Translations under genes and position numbers: made by a program
Shown: positions 25,391-37,639 of the stretch, piece after piece
Layout of the letters: every line of letters starts with the position of its first letter
How positions within the stretch are numbered: the stretch's first letter is position 1
Notes under the pieces: model-generated
The model's input: only the letters and a program-made list of their open reading frames with translations
Told to the model about the DNA's origin: nothing
Database searches by the model: none
Origin: Cyathus striatus
Taxonomy: Eukaryota; Basidiomycota; Agaricomycetes; Agaricales; Nidulariaceae
Direction: 5' to 3'
DNA: 64,000 nucleotides
NCBI GenBank assembly: GCA_025738555.1
Contig: JAOVFP010000011.1
Span: 3,100,001-3,164,000 of the forward strand

Positions 25391-26221
25391 CGTTGGCTGG
25401 CGTTTGGGGTTATGACGCGTTACACGTTACGCGTTACGTATGGAATATGTTAGGTTCATGGGGTTCGAGCTATCATTGGTTTAGATTAGCAGCCAATTGT
25501 GCTGGGCCTTCATCTCTCTTATGACTATGCCAAGTTTCTTCCTATAAACCTCGCCCCTGTAAAGCCTTACCTCCAAACTGTCCTTGCCCCGTTCATTAGT
25601 TGTGTGCTTTATTCTCTTTGTCGCCTTTTCGATTCTGCTTCACATCCAGGAAGCCTTGCCATTTTGGTGGTTGTCTTTCTGTTATACGGGCCATTGTGCA
25701 TCGTGCCCTAACGTGCATCCCGATGTTCTTCGTTTCAAGGGAAATGGACGTTCTAGATCGTCATCGACCTCGAAGTCGACGTTGCCAGCGAGCTTGTAGA
25801 GGATTTCGTCCTGAGTCTCTCCTGAGGAGTGTGATACGTTCCTTTACTGGGACGGGCAGTTCAGTCTTTCATTCCGTTACCTTCCCTTCACTGCATCTGT
25901 GCACGCTATGCGGGAAGCCTTTTCAGCTTCCAAGACTTGGTGGTGCTAGCATGGGCGGCTTGGAGGGAATGTTATGTCCTCTTTATGATTCATATCGCTT
26001 TGTGCTCTTTAGCTGTCACTTCCGAGAGCCCTATGGCTGCGGTAGCTTTCACTCGGCCTGGCATTTCATTACTCTGCGAGATTATTTCGCTGTAGTACGG
26101 GGGATATTCTCCTCTACTGGGCTCGGTGATGCTATCTTTCTTTCTTTCTCACTCACTTACAAGTTACCGATAGGCATTCGAGTCATCTACTTCTCCTACT
26201 TAGCCTCATACACTGGAGTAT
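25391..26221. other. Unique DNA between the duplicated copies
   Basis: The longest frame, 25600-26223 on the plus strand, is 207 residues but shows no domain, codon pattern or conservation that would support a gene. I leave it unannotated. Confidence 0.4.
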
Positions 26222-27365
26222 AGCTCTGAGACGCTTGTTTACTCTCTCGCTCTCAGCTCAAGTCGCCGCAGGGAGCTGGGAGAAACCATATTCGCCTCCT
26301 CCCTCCATTAATTGTCGGTGCTCGGCATGTACGCGCCATCCTTTGAAGTAGCGAGGGCAGAGGGGGCATGCCCAGGCTTAGTTCGCTGTGGGTAAAGGTG
26401 GACCTTGCTATCGAACGCTATCAGGTATGTCTTCCTGCTACCTTCCTTTTCAATCTATGACAGCTATCTTCTTCCCCCCCACCCTCAGGCCTCTACGCTT
26501 TCTTCGTGACCGACAAAATTATCGCAGTCCTGGCAACATCTCACCTCCGGAGTCCACTCTGCCTTAACCCCCGGCACGTCACATGTAGACATCTTCGCAA
26601 GCAAGTGTAAAACCTGGAGGCTTAATCAAGAGCGTTATACGGCTGCCGAAGTCACCACGCGGGAGTGGATGGCGAAGTTGTAAACCGACGCGCTGGGGAG
26701 GGTCCGGAAGGCGGAGGATAACTAGAAAGGGTGTGAAGACCGGAGCGGTGTTGTTGAGCAGCACGGTTACCACGTTACTTCAGGTCGGCTTTCTTTCCAT
26801 TCTTTTCTGTGATGTACTGACGAAGCAGGACTGGTACACTCATTTTCGTCCGCTAACCCAACACCAATGTTCTCCACACCCTTTAGTCCCAAGCCGCCTC
26901 TGACCCTCTCCCTTCAAATTTGTCCCCTTGGTTCATGCAAGCGTAAAACACTTGAAGGTAACTTCGCGGGACAGATGCCGTGGTTTGGAGTGTAAAATTG
27001 TTTCTACAACTTCTACTGGTGCCTAGGTGACTCGATGTAACTTGGAGGAGGTTTACCCGCTACGTGGCGTTACCACGAGAGCTGTTACACTGGGCGCCCC
27101 AAATTACTTCGGTATGCAGGCGTGGAACACTAGCCCACGAACCCACATGAAACCTTTCAAGCTCTTAACTCTGCACCACTCTTCTGATCGAGTCCCGACG
27201 ACATCCTACTTTCGTCCGCCTTCGCTCTGTTGTCTGTCTGCAGCTGGTCCTTCCTTATGTCTCGTTTAATTCGCCACAATCGTAGCTTTGCAGCCTATCA
27301 CTTCTTTGCGAGTTCGACCCCCCAAACGCCTGCGTAGGCTGACACCATCATCCTTCAAATCTCGG
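26222..27365 (+). repeat. 1.1-kb direct duplication, copy 2
   Basis: This copy aligns with 24282-25390 in the same orientation, 1.94 kb away. It has a roughly 40-base extra segment near its left end (after TCGCTCTCAG) and a shorter middle where copy 1 has GTCGTCTCAAGCC-flanked sequence. Confidence 0.75.
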
Positions 27366-29514
27366 GTCTACTATTAGTTACTCGTGTAGCTCGGCATTGC
27401 TCCCCTTTCACCTTCCTCTACTTCTCGCCTATGATTAGGAGTACACACATAAACCTTCTCATGCGTGATTTGCTGGAGGAGGCAGGGGCTGTTATGAACC
27501 ATGCACGTATCCTTTCAACTTTACTACGTACTAACGGGTTACTGGTTCCTGTAGGCTCTTGTCATTCTGTCAGTGAATGATCTATTTATGTCTATTAACG
27601 ACATTCTTGTACATTACGCTTACTCTTGTATTACATGAAACATGTACATAATCGCTGATGTTACTTGTCCAATGCTTCATTCAAATGCATCAGGGATAGA
27701 ATGTTCGCGTATGAGACACGGGCGCAAATTTGGTAAATAGAACGAACATAAATATGAACATGGAAAAGGATACCCGCCTCCCTTCCCGCATACCTAGCCA
27801 CAACTACCTCCGCCGGAGGGAGAAGCCAAACTCTCCATGACTACCATTAGGGAACTGAGCAATTAGTTCTGCAAGGTTGGCATAACACGATGCACATTGT
27901 CGTCACCATCGCCCAAGTCGTACCGTCAACGCCATTGTGGGTTGTAGAAGACCGTCTTGCTTTGTCCGCGTCTGCGAAAATGTACTCCATAATGGACGTC
28001 AAAATGACTACGTGAACTTTTGGAGGTGGCAAATACGAATCAGCCGGGGAGGAGTGTGAGGGAGGTTGGTCATTGAAGACAGGTTTATATTGTTCCATCT
28101 GTACCAGCCAATTAGCATTAGTTGCACGTGGAGGGAAAGAGAAGCCAACCTCGAATAACATGGTAGCTTATAGCCAGCAACACCGCACCAACCACACCCT
28201 CCTTGCCCTCTCCTCTATCCTAGCCCGCTCATGTACCTTAGAGTACAATTAGCGGCTCTAAACATCCCCCTGAATCTTGCTTATGCAGCTACTGGGCTGC
28301 GACGTGAGCTATGTCGAGATGCAGCAACGCGGCGAAACGTTCAAGGATTAAGGAAGTTTTCTCGTTAAGAGCACTAGCATATGCCACGAAAAGTAAGGGC
28401 ATCAGGGGATGTTGACGCCAGGCGCAGTACAGCGCTAGAAACGTTGTCAACCATAAGCATAGCACCCATGAAAGAAAATAAACGACATACTTCACAGTCA
28501 CCCCAGCCCCCTCGCAATTCCTCCTTGTTACTAGCTCCAGCTGCTTTCTAATGCCCCACTCCCTCCTCTCCTCGAATCCTGGAAGTGCTGCACATGTGTT
28601 TCGAGATTCTTCATCTTCTGCTCTACCTGCTCCCACTAGCGCATTCGTAGGCTTCAAAGAGGACCATGTGCAAAGGGTTGAGGAGGGAGGTATGTTGGTC
28701 TAAGGCTACGTTAGATATTGATAGCTGGAAAGAGGGTTTGGTGTTCGAAGGCAAGATGTGGGCGGCTTTGTGATCTTGGATTAAGGGGCGTTGTCCATGA
28801 AGAATACTTCGACTGGGTTGGGATCTGTGGGAGGAGGTGGTAGGGTAGAATGGGTGCCGAAATCCGTAATAATCATCGATCCGTATCCATATCCGGCGGA
28901 TAGCCGTAATTCGGATTATGTATGGGTTGTGGCGGATCGACCCATGCGCAGGCGGCAGGCCTAACACTGCACACTGATCGACAAATACAATGCCACTGCA
29001 ATGCCAGGCAAGCGTCTAGCACGTGGTGTCCTTCGCTCTGAGTTGATGTAAAATCCTTATGTTCCAAGATAGGTGGATCTGCCATCTCTTACTTGAGTAC
29101 ATAGACTTGAGTACGTTACTTAGTATGAACTAGCAACGGCCGAGTTTCCCTAACTTTATGGCAGATAGCTGACTGTATGAAGGGCCAACACATAGCCAAA
29201 CACTGCCCTAGGACCCTGTCTGACCCTGTATAATGCCTATGAAAGCCTGATCCCAATTCAGACCTGAAGGCCGCCAGGGTTGATACAAATCAGAGCCAAT
29301 ATTCAACGAAATGGTTAAGTTTGTATTCATACATTATGGGATGTGGAGAAATAAGACCAGATGTGATGTCCAGACAAATTATCTGTGACAGAGTCGATAT
29401 TCCGAGCACTTTGAGTTCATGAATTTATATTACAAGCCCTTGGTTGAAACAATCTACAGTACATCATTTGTGTCGCCTCTAGGTCAAATTTCACATCGAC
29501 CAGCGACCCTATCC
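27366..29514. other. No supported gene; two doubtful minus-strand frames
   Basis: Minus-strand frames at 28289-28657 (122 residues, with a hydrophobic stretch YVVYFLSWVLCLWLTTFLAL) and 27847-28161 (104 residues) could be exons of one hypothetical membrane protein gene. No splice pair joining them with a convincing start was found, so neither is called. Confidence 0.3.
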
Positions 29515-31320
29515 ATGCCCTCCAACGTTCCCCAGCGTCCCCTCCTACCATTGAACCTGAATCCGCCGACCCTCAGCGCCTCAGCTCCAACATCAGCTCT
29601 GTCAGAAATAGTAAGTATAAATAAACAAGATTATAAACTACAAAGATCGTACCGAACGATCATCATTAAAAACCCTAGTCACACAAATATATAAATCTTC
29701 CGCGTCCGAACATACAAGAAGTTTCGCCTCCCACCCACCCCATTCTAGGTCATTTACACAACCGTCATGAACGGCCAGATACCGATCGATGTACATAAAC
29801 CAGCACTCAAGTTGACATTCGAAGGGACGTTTGCGCGCAGTTGGTAGCTTCAATGATAAATGCAAGGTATGTTTTGGTTTTTGCACTGCCACTCAAAATT
29901 ATATTCTTGATACCTCGATATCCCACAGCGTCTACGGTGCTGCCATGGTAAGAGCAGATACTATAAAGCTTTTCAACACTTTGAAGAAATCCATGTAGAC
30001 ATTTGTGGCGAAATATTTTAAATATCACTCGAACAGTGATACACTTGCCGTGAAGGGGCTGGTTATCCTACTTGTGTACATTCCCATTCCTCCATGCTAA
30101 CATCTACTGACATTTTTCGGTTACTATATATAAGGGCTTTAGCGACACTAGAAACGACGTGTACCTCTTATCAAACGTATGATAACTTAATCTATAAGTT
30201 CGGAAAGGAAGATCAACTAAATGCGATTTCAAAGTATGTGTTTGCTTCTATCTTAACAGTAAACAATAACGTAATCTATGGCGAACAGATCTGCTATGGT
30301 ATGTAAATGTGAAATAGCTCTATTGCAGTACCAATTTTCGTACAGGGAAAATATGTAGGTGTTGTAAGTCCATGCGTTATTGTAAACTGCAATCGATGTC
30401 TTACACGATTTCATTCAGTATCTCACTACCTTTGTGTCCCAGCTGTGAGTTTGCAATAAATTCTGCTACCAACGTCTCATTGACATCTCCCGTATGATCC
30501 GACTTGGAAGGTTCTACGCAACTCGAATATGGACTCGTGAGCTGCGTAGTTCACGTATATTTATCCTATATAACATATAATGACAGTTACCGGCTATTTT
30601 TCAAAACATTATCGACTTCTGACATATCCTGTGGCGGTATTGTCATTTATACAAGTCTGTGAGTCTTTTTACATAGTGCTACTATCGCATCTAATGTAAA
30701 TAATTGGAACTTTTACTACAACAGCATCAGGGATAGGTGCGTTTCGCCAAGACTATATAATGGTAGGTTAATTCTCCTCTCCTTAGCGCAAGTGTTCTTC
30801 ATGTAGGTACTTTTCACTGCAAGATTCGGCTAGCAAGGACAATAATCATCGTCACACAGGGGATATGCGAAGACGTTTCTGAAACTGGGATACATCTTTT
30901 ATATAACATTTGTAAGTCAAATACTTAAACTGCATCATTTGCCGTATTAATACTCCAGGTTAGAAATTGATAGTCGTTCAAGGGGTTTCCACCGCCGCCT
31001 GTGATGCAGCTATTACAGCATCCTTCTCATTCATATATTATAACAACCGTTCAGGGTTTAACTCGTACGTAAAGTTTGCTGTTCAACGTGCATACTGAGC
31101 TTGACTGGAACGTGACCTCAGTCCTACGCACTCTCTTCTTAACAAGTTTATTCTTTATGCTGTGAACCGAGCTGCAGCAACAAGGTATAGTAGTTAATAA
31201 ACACCTATAGTTAGTGTGTATTCACATATGATATTTAGCTTCTGCGCAATTATTTCCGTATTTATGGTATGTATGAGCTTCATTTAAATTTCGGACATAT
31301 GATAGACGTAACGGGAGCTA
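29515..31320 (+). CDS. Probable multi-pass membrane protein (DUF6534-like), many short exons
   Basis: Spliced fragments fit the fungal seven-helix family DUF6534. They occur in the expected order: a start region MPSNVPQRPLLPL (29515); NASVYGAAM across an intron ending near 29929; KYFKYHSNSDTLAVKGLVIL; ALATLETTCTSYQTYDNLIY with KFGKEDQL; and, near 31000, AACDAAITASFSFIYYNNRSGF. The NRSGF and DAxIT segments are the most diagnostic. Introns with GT...AG ends occur every 60-150 bases. Several joins and the C-terminus (CAIISVFM near 31250) are unresolved, and some segments may be decayed, so exact ends are approximate. The function of the family is unknown. Confidence 0.4.
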
Positions 31321-32470
31321 GTTTTATTACCTCTCGGGGACATACTCGTAGTGCGTAGTGATTTACAGCTACATCATCCGTCCTTTTTTCTAACGTGCAT
31401 AATGGAAAAGCATGATTCCGTTACTTCTTAACACCCATCGTGAGTGGTCTCGAACTATCGAGAGACCAGGAATCTAACATGCATGGAAGTATACGTCATT
31501 TCAGTCGTTAGCGTGTAACGTATCTTTTTCCCATCGTTCAAACTTCCATGTGACCACAGATCTACAGACTTACAGCAAGAGGTAGTATGAGAGAAGAAAA
31601 TTATTCACTCCATTTATCAAATATACATATACCATCAAGTAACGGTAATAATACAGCAGTTGTTAGTTTGACGCTATATTTATTTCTATATACAATGGAT
31701 TAATAACATATACAGGACACCAACGACATCCCACTAACGGACGCATAGAAAATAGCAATAATCGAAAATCGCGTTAGCAGGGGAATACAATCCACCTGAG
31801 TAATGGAACAAACAATTATCTAATGTACTCTATATGGAGATTTGAGATTTTTACGTAGATAATGATTAATGAAGCTTTGGTCAACGCGTCAAGATTGAGC
31901 GATATGGTCACGGTCATAAATCTAGAAGAGTGCCGTTACCACTGCCGAACGTACCTTACCAAGTTATTAATATTGTTGGCACTGCCTGAGAATTAAAGTA
32001 TTGAAAGGTTCGATAAACAACTTGACACCCAATGATATGTTGTGAGTAGATCACCGCGCAACGTTAAATTAATACTCAACAAAACTGAGAAATATAAATA
32101 TACTATCCATGGCTATGGACAATTTCTTGGCCCACAATTCATATCTCTGTCTCTTCAGCCCTATATATTAGCCGTATTGAAAATCCTCAAATCTGAAGCA
32201 AAATGGTGTTATACGCAGATTTTTCATCACTGCACCTACAAGGCTTGGGTGAGATTGATGTTTACTGGTTTAGCGTGTATAAATCTTACAAATGGGGCAG
32301 AAGTTGACCAAGTGGTTGGGCGATAGGCACGCTCTACCGGTGACCGATAGAACTGAGGTGCTTAAGGTTTGAAATTTGACAGAGTGAACTTATCTGAAAA
32401 TATACCTGGGATTCTTGGGGAGCTGTTTTGAGAAAGCAAGTAATTTTAATGTTGTATATTCACACGAGCC
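31321..32470. other. No recognised gene
   Basis: The segment contains CpG-bearing, intermediate-GC sequence with only short frames. A TCGAACTATCGAGAG inverted motif occurs near 31450. The frame at 32042-32326 lacks any recognisable feature. Confidence 0.4.
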
Positions 32471-32475
32471 GCAGG

Positions 32476-32483
32476 TATAAAAA
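32476..32483 (+). promoter_or_regulatory. TATA box of the small secreted protein gene
   Basis: TATAAAAA lies 77 bases before the start codon, a usual fungal spacing, and supports the short gene downstream. Confidence 0.55.
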
Positions 32484-32559
32484 GGCACCAATAACGCATA
32501 CGATTGTTGTAACTACATCCAAAGGTCCTCCTACTTCCTGTATCAGCGCTACGTTCAAT

Positions 32560-32763
32560 ATGCTCAAAATTTCACTTCTTTTCCTATTTACTCTTGCGAT
32601 TGGTGTTAATGCTGCGCAAAATTTAATGCCCAGCTTTAATGTCGCTGCAGCGACAGTGACAGCAAGAACCCTTGAGTCGGACATCATTGGTAATTCGCTG
32701 CTATAGTCTAGCTTCTACGTCTTAACGTATCTTTCAGTTGCACCAATTGAGGCTATTGATTAA
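32560..32763 (+). CDS. Small secreted protein (51 aa)
   Basis: Two exons, 32560-32689 and 32738-32763, are joined across a 48-base intron with GTAATT...CTTTCAG and a CTTAAC branch-like site. The product is 51 residues. The first 17-18 residues form a classical signal peptide: a lysine at position 3, a hydrophobic core LLFLFTLAIG and an AxA-type site (VNAA). The mature part is about 33 residues, without cysteines, and acidic at the end. I do not recognise it; it could be a secreted signalling or effector-like peptide. The TATA box, splice signals and signal peptide together argue that this is a real gene despite its size. Confidence 0.55.
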
Positions 32764-35663
32764 GCGACCTAGTCTCCCCTGATGGTTGCGATGAGTACGA
32801 ATGTTTCTATGTAGTATGCAACTTTTGCTTATTCAGGCACATAACGAGATGCACTTACGGATTCGTATTAGATCTGGAATTTGTATAACAATGTAAATAA
32901 ATGGTTCTCGCTAGTCATCTTGAAAGAGTGTTAGGTGTCTTTTGCGGTTATAGACGTTGCAATTTTACCATATGTATGACTTCTTTCTCCCATTCTTGAA
33001 TATATGGGATAAATTCAAACGGAATCTTGCAACTTAGGCTGTTATATAAGTGTGTATCATATTCAAAGACAAGGTTCACTGAACAGTGAAGAATAGACGA
33101 CCAATGCCAACACACCCGGGCCAATTGAAGGGTACACTGGGGATCCTGAAATTAAATCCCGTGGAAAGTAACAAATTTACATATGCTCTGGCGTGATTCA
33201 TAGTCCACAATAGTTTTCCAACACTTTGTATTATAATCACGATAACGGTCTTCGGGTTCATTTTTTCACTCGGAGCACAGAAACTGACTGATTCCTAGAA
33301 TTAGAACGCTCATCCTCATGTCATTCATCAAAGTTAATAATAAAAAAGCACGGACCGGGTTTATGAAAGTGTATAGTAATTAAGTTATGTATGTGATATG
33401 AACCTCTAACCCCTCTTCCTTAAAATAATGGGACGGAGCAGAAGACTCGCTCTACTCTACTCCATAAGAACAAAATACTACCTCATATATAAAGGAGGTC
33501 ACCCGAGACTTATTGGATGCAACATCATTAGAAGGTCATTAACTTATCCACAATCTAAATGTAGTCAGTGTGGTCTATCCACCTTGCATTGTTAGTATAT
33601 CATCTGGGGTGTACAAAAATACCAATTGATTGAGTTCGTGAGGTCCGCAGTCTGTAGAAGTTCGTGTCCGATAGATGACGACTTGCATACGATCATATTC
33701 CGTTATCTACCAATGGCAAAATTCATGTTTGGTGAAAGAGTTTCTCGGGTACACAAAATATAACCGATTCAGTTCAGAAAATTTCAGCTTCCCATGCATT
33801 GATGTAGCCCATACAAAATTTGTGGTTACTCTCACCAATAGTAAAAGTATAGGCTCGGTGAAATGAGTCAGTGGTATGACAAGCCCTTATTCTTAGAAAT
33901 TGGAAGTCACAAAGCATTTTTCGAGGTGAATGGCATCCTGGATTCCGACCATCTGACAAAAGCCCAGATGTATTATCGGAACATATTTCAATTATATACA
34001 ACACAAATATGTATTACGTGTTTTATTTAGTTCAATAAAAAGCTATCTAACGCAACTACGTATACTTAGAGCCTCGAGGTCAATGATTCCTTGATGATTC
34101 CCCCCAAGTCAGCTCAATGATTATGTAAGTAATTGTTTGAGGCTTCTTGTTCAAACAATGCAACACGTTTGGCTAAACTCTGGACAAGTGACTTGCCACC
34201 GACTTGCAACACTTCCCTTCAAGCTTCAAATCGAAGGCCACCTTACACCGGCGCTAGGAGATACTACAGCCACCTCCTTTGGTTCTCCTTAGAGCCTGAT
34301 AGGCGCACATTTGGCGCACAAAGCTAGCAACCATTATCAAGTTTGTGAATTTTTAAAGTCGCGAGTGAAGGGAAACGGCGTATTTGAAAGTATTTATGGT
34401 ACATGGAAGAGTTTATGATGGGACTAGGATGGCTAATCGGTATGTCCTTCCTTCTGCATCTCAACTTTATGTGCTGTTGATGTCGATTCTAACATTACTT
34501 ATCTTGCAGAGGATGTGTCTAGAACCAGTGTCCTCCTCTCCCTTCGCGCCGACCATCTCTCAGAGTTCCTGAAACGCCTTGCCTACACTATCCCCCTTGA
34601 CCTTGTGCACGTCGCAGTTCAATAGTTCGAACGCATGAAGACTCTGAGGAGGCTTGTCATTCCGTGGTTGTAAGCTGGCGCTGTAGAGACGGACAAGGGG
34701 GGGGACTTGGGGAGGGAAAAGTGGTGGCATCGGAGTGAAGCTGTTATGTGACGGGGCTGCTCTGTGCTATTACATTGCTGAAGGTTCGTGTTCAGATTCA
34801 AGTCGCTTCTACGGCTTACTGATGAAGCAGGGGTCGTATAGTTGGAACTACTAGCTCTTAGTCAGATCGACTCAATAGACAGCTCAGCTCTAACGATGGG
34901 CGAAGAAGCCTCTGGACTAGAATTCATAGCGGTTCCTATCCCTTCTGCTCCTACCTGGAGGACTCGCATAGCAGGACGTGTTCTTTGAGAGCCACAACAT
35001 CGCAACCAGAGCCATTGCACTGAATGCTCCAAACAATCAACATGCGGGAGTAACATCGTAGTCCTCAACATTGAAATCCGACATCCATCCGATAATCCCT
35101 TACATGTTCAATACATTCACTCCTTGTTCATCTCCGCCTTGCGGACGTGGTTTCGCTGCACCTCAATTATCTGCTAAAGTAGCAACTCGACGATCAAACG
35201 TCTAAGACGCATGTTATGACCAGTCTTGCCCGCCTGCTCACCAACCCTTCGTGCTTCCCCTGGTCCCTCGCACCCTCCCATCGCGTGCATTATCTTTATA
35301 GTTCACGTTGCTGGCTTCAAGTAGGCCGGGTTCCTCATATCGTGGCCGATACCCTTCAAGCTACGATGTAATGACGTCATTAGCAACCTAGGGAGGCCAG
35401 GGGAAATGCAATCGGGTAGACGTGGGGAAACCTATCGCCTCCCTTGCGGTCAAGGATGCTCTCGCTGTCAGAGCTACAAGGCCCATGTCGATACGTCAAA
35501 GTTGCGTGTTCGAAGAATTGGTACCATGATTAGGGTATGTAGATAAGTTATTATTCTATGCACATTATTTGGTCTTACTAGTACAATTTACAGTATAGTG
35601 TTCATAACGTCAAGCAAAAGGGGCCGTATATCACCAAGTCCTGCGTTTCGTCGTGAACGTAGC
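32764..35663. other. Intergenic DNA without a supported gene
   Basis: Short frames only. Positions 34760-34840 (TTACTGATGAAGCAGGGGTCGTA) resemble a segment of the 1.1-kb duplication (TACTGACGAAGCAGGACTGGTACA), suggesting another diverged member of that repeat family at about 34620-34840. Confidence 0.4.
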
Positions 35664-36925
35664 TCACCATGAGGTATGTCCACCAGAAACGATGATACTG
35701 CCCAAACGCGTAAGCTAACCGCTCAATTTGACATAAGAATGCCACTCACTCGCTGCCAGTGCAGAAGCTGGATGCGTCGCTCGCGAGCCACGTCACGACT
35801 CCTCTCAACTCATCCGGTCGTCCGATGCGCTTCAGAGGCGTCAGCTCGCTCCATTTATCGAGCAGCTGGGGTTTGGTTTCTAGTTCGGCTGCGGACATGC
35901 TGTTCTATGTCAGCACATAAGGAAGGAAATATAGGGGGCAACGCGCACTTCGTGAAGATATACCCAGGCGATAGGGAGTTAACCCTTATCCCCCTGGGAC
36001 CGAGTTCACAGGCCATGTTTCGCGCCATTTGAATGACGGCGGCTTTGCTGGAGTTGTACGAGACCCATTTGTGGCCCTGTGTGCTACGTCAGCGGGGTTG
36101 GAGGGTGAAAGGAGGAGGAATGGACCTTGTTGGTTATGGACCCGGACATGGACGCTATGAGGATGATGCTTCCGGACGTGTTGAATCTCTGCATCTGCCG
36201 CCCGACGGCTTGAGCAGTGAACAGTGCCCCACTGGTGTTGACATCCAGGACCTAAAACATCTCTGGTCAGCTTCACGGACCAGCACGTGTACGCAACGAA
36301 AACGCACCTTCCTCAAATGCTCCGCAGGATAATCCAAGCAATCTGTATGCGTACTCGGAATACCCGCCGCAGCAACACCCACATCCATCCGCCCCTCGAG
36401 ATCACCAATCTCCTCACCAATCTTCCACATGCCCATCTGATCCGTCACGTCACCCTGTCGATACTCCAGCCTCCCCTTTACCTCCCCCTTTTCTCTCATC
36501 AAATCCACCCACTTCCTCGTTGCGTTCCACTCCTCCGAAGGCTCTTTGAGGTCTACGCAGTAGACTGCTCGGGCACCTGCTTCGACCAGCGCCAGTGCCA
36601 TTTCCAGTCCGAGGCCTTGGTTTGCGCCTGATACTAGTGCGACACGATCTGTGAGGGAGAATTCTTGGAAGATCTTGGGTTTGGGTGGGATGGATTCGTC
36701 GCCTTTCGAGTGTGCTACGGCTGCTGCGACGCCTAGCGGAGCCAGGGGAGACTCCATCTGATATGGGAGGGTGAGCTTGTCGCGGTTGGTGGGTGTCGAT
36801 GAGATTGTACGGTTTTGCGGTGATGAAAGGATAGGGCGGATGGGGGTACGGTGGCGGAGGATGTTGCCACTGAGTGGTTTCACTGTTCGAGGTACAAATG
36901 TGCTTCGTATCGCGTGTCTTTGCAT
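35664..36925 (-). CDS. Short-chain dehydrogenase/reductase, NAD(P)-dependent
   Basis: Five exons read on the minus strand (36925-36308, 36251-36126, 36076-35949, 35899-35750, 35697-35664) give 351 residues with consistent phases. The nucleotide-binding motif SGANQGLGLE lies near residue 104, an NAG-equivalent VAAAG and an active-site YNSSK follow, and the chain ends IVSGGHTSW, typical of SDRs in the sorbose reductase/arabinitol dehydrogenase group. About 70 N-terminal residues before the fold are rich in Arg, Ser and Thr and poor in acidic residues, which suggests mitochondrial import. It probably oxidises or reduces a polyol or ketose. The chosen ATG is the first methionine before the presequence; an upstream in-frame extension lacks an ATG. 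Confidence 0.85.
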
Positions 36926-37008
36926 GTTGGCTGATGCTCTCAGGTTAGTTTGATAACTCGGGATGAGACGAAGATCGTTATTTCGAGGCGAACCTTCAGG
37001 CACGGTCG

Positions 37009-37018
37009 TTTATATACA
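37009..37018 (-). promoter_or_regulatory. TATA box of the dehydrogenase gene
   Basis: The minus strand reads TGTATATAAA, about 85 bases before the start codon of the dehydrogenase. Confidence 0.5.
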
Positions 37019-37639
37019 CCCTCCCTATCGCGCGTCATCCATCCCCGGCGTCGGATCTCAACCTCTCCCCGAGATTTCATTGCTATTGCCCCACCAAAAC
37101 GCCCCCATCAGTTCCATTGCCCTTTATTCCGCCCCCAACGTCAGTCCTTGCTCATATCGTTCGTAATTGTACGCTTATTTCGGCGTTAGGATGCTTATCA
37201 TGATGGGGTGTTGGGGATCTATACGGGTTCGGTGTGAACGAGGCCTATTGACGCCAGCTGGCTCCACGGAGTCGCATGCTTGTAGGCGTTTAGGTGTCCC
37301 TATTGCAGTGCTGCTATGGGTTGGCTATGGGTTTACTTGTTTGTCGCCCAGTGACGTCATACATGAACACACGTGACACGTCCGCTTACACATCCGCCTC
37401 GTCTGCCTCTGAGTTCAGTTGGAGTTCGTTTACTGGTAACAGGAGCTGGCTAGTTATCCATCTACGTGGTTATTCTCTGTGATCATTGTCTTCCATCATT
37501 AACTTACTGAAAATCACACCTAATGGTGGCGATCATAACGAAGTTATACTTCGTAAAATAGTACTTAATACATTTGTAGACGTATACACGTGCACCAGTT
37601 AAGTAACAAATTCCTAAAATTTAGTAAAAACCTCGCCAT

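Noticed and set aside
25600..26223. 207-residue plus-strand frame between duplicated copies
   Set aside because: No domain, no upstream promoter signal and no counterpart in the duplicated copies.
28289..28657. 122-residue frame with one hydrophobic stretch
   Set aside because: No convincing start, splice partner or homology; mentioned only as a doubtful frame.
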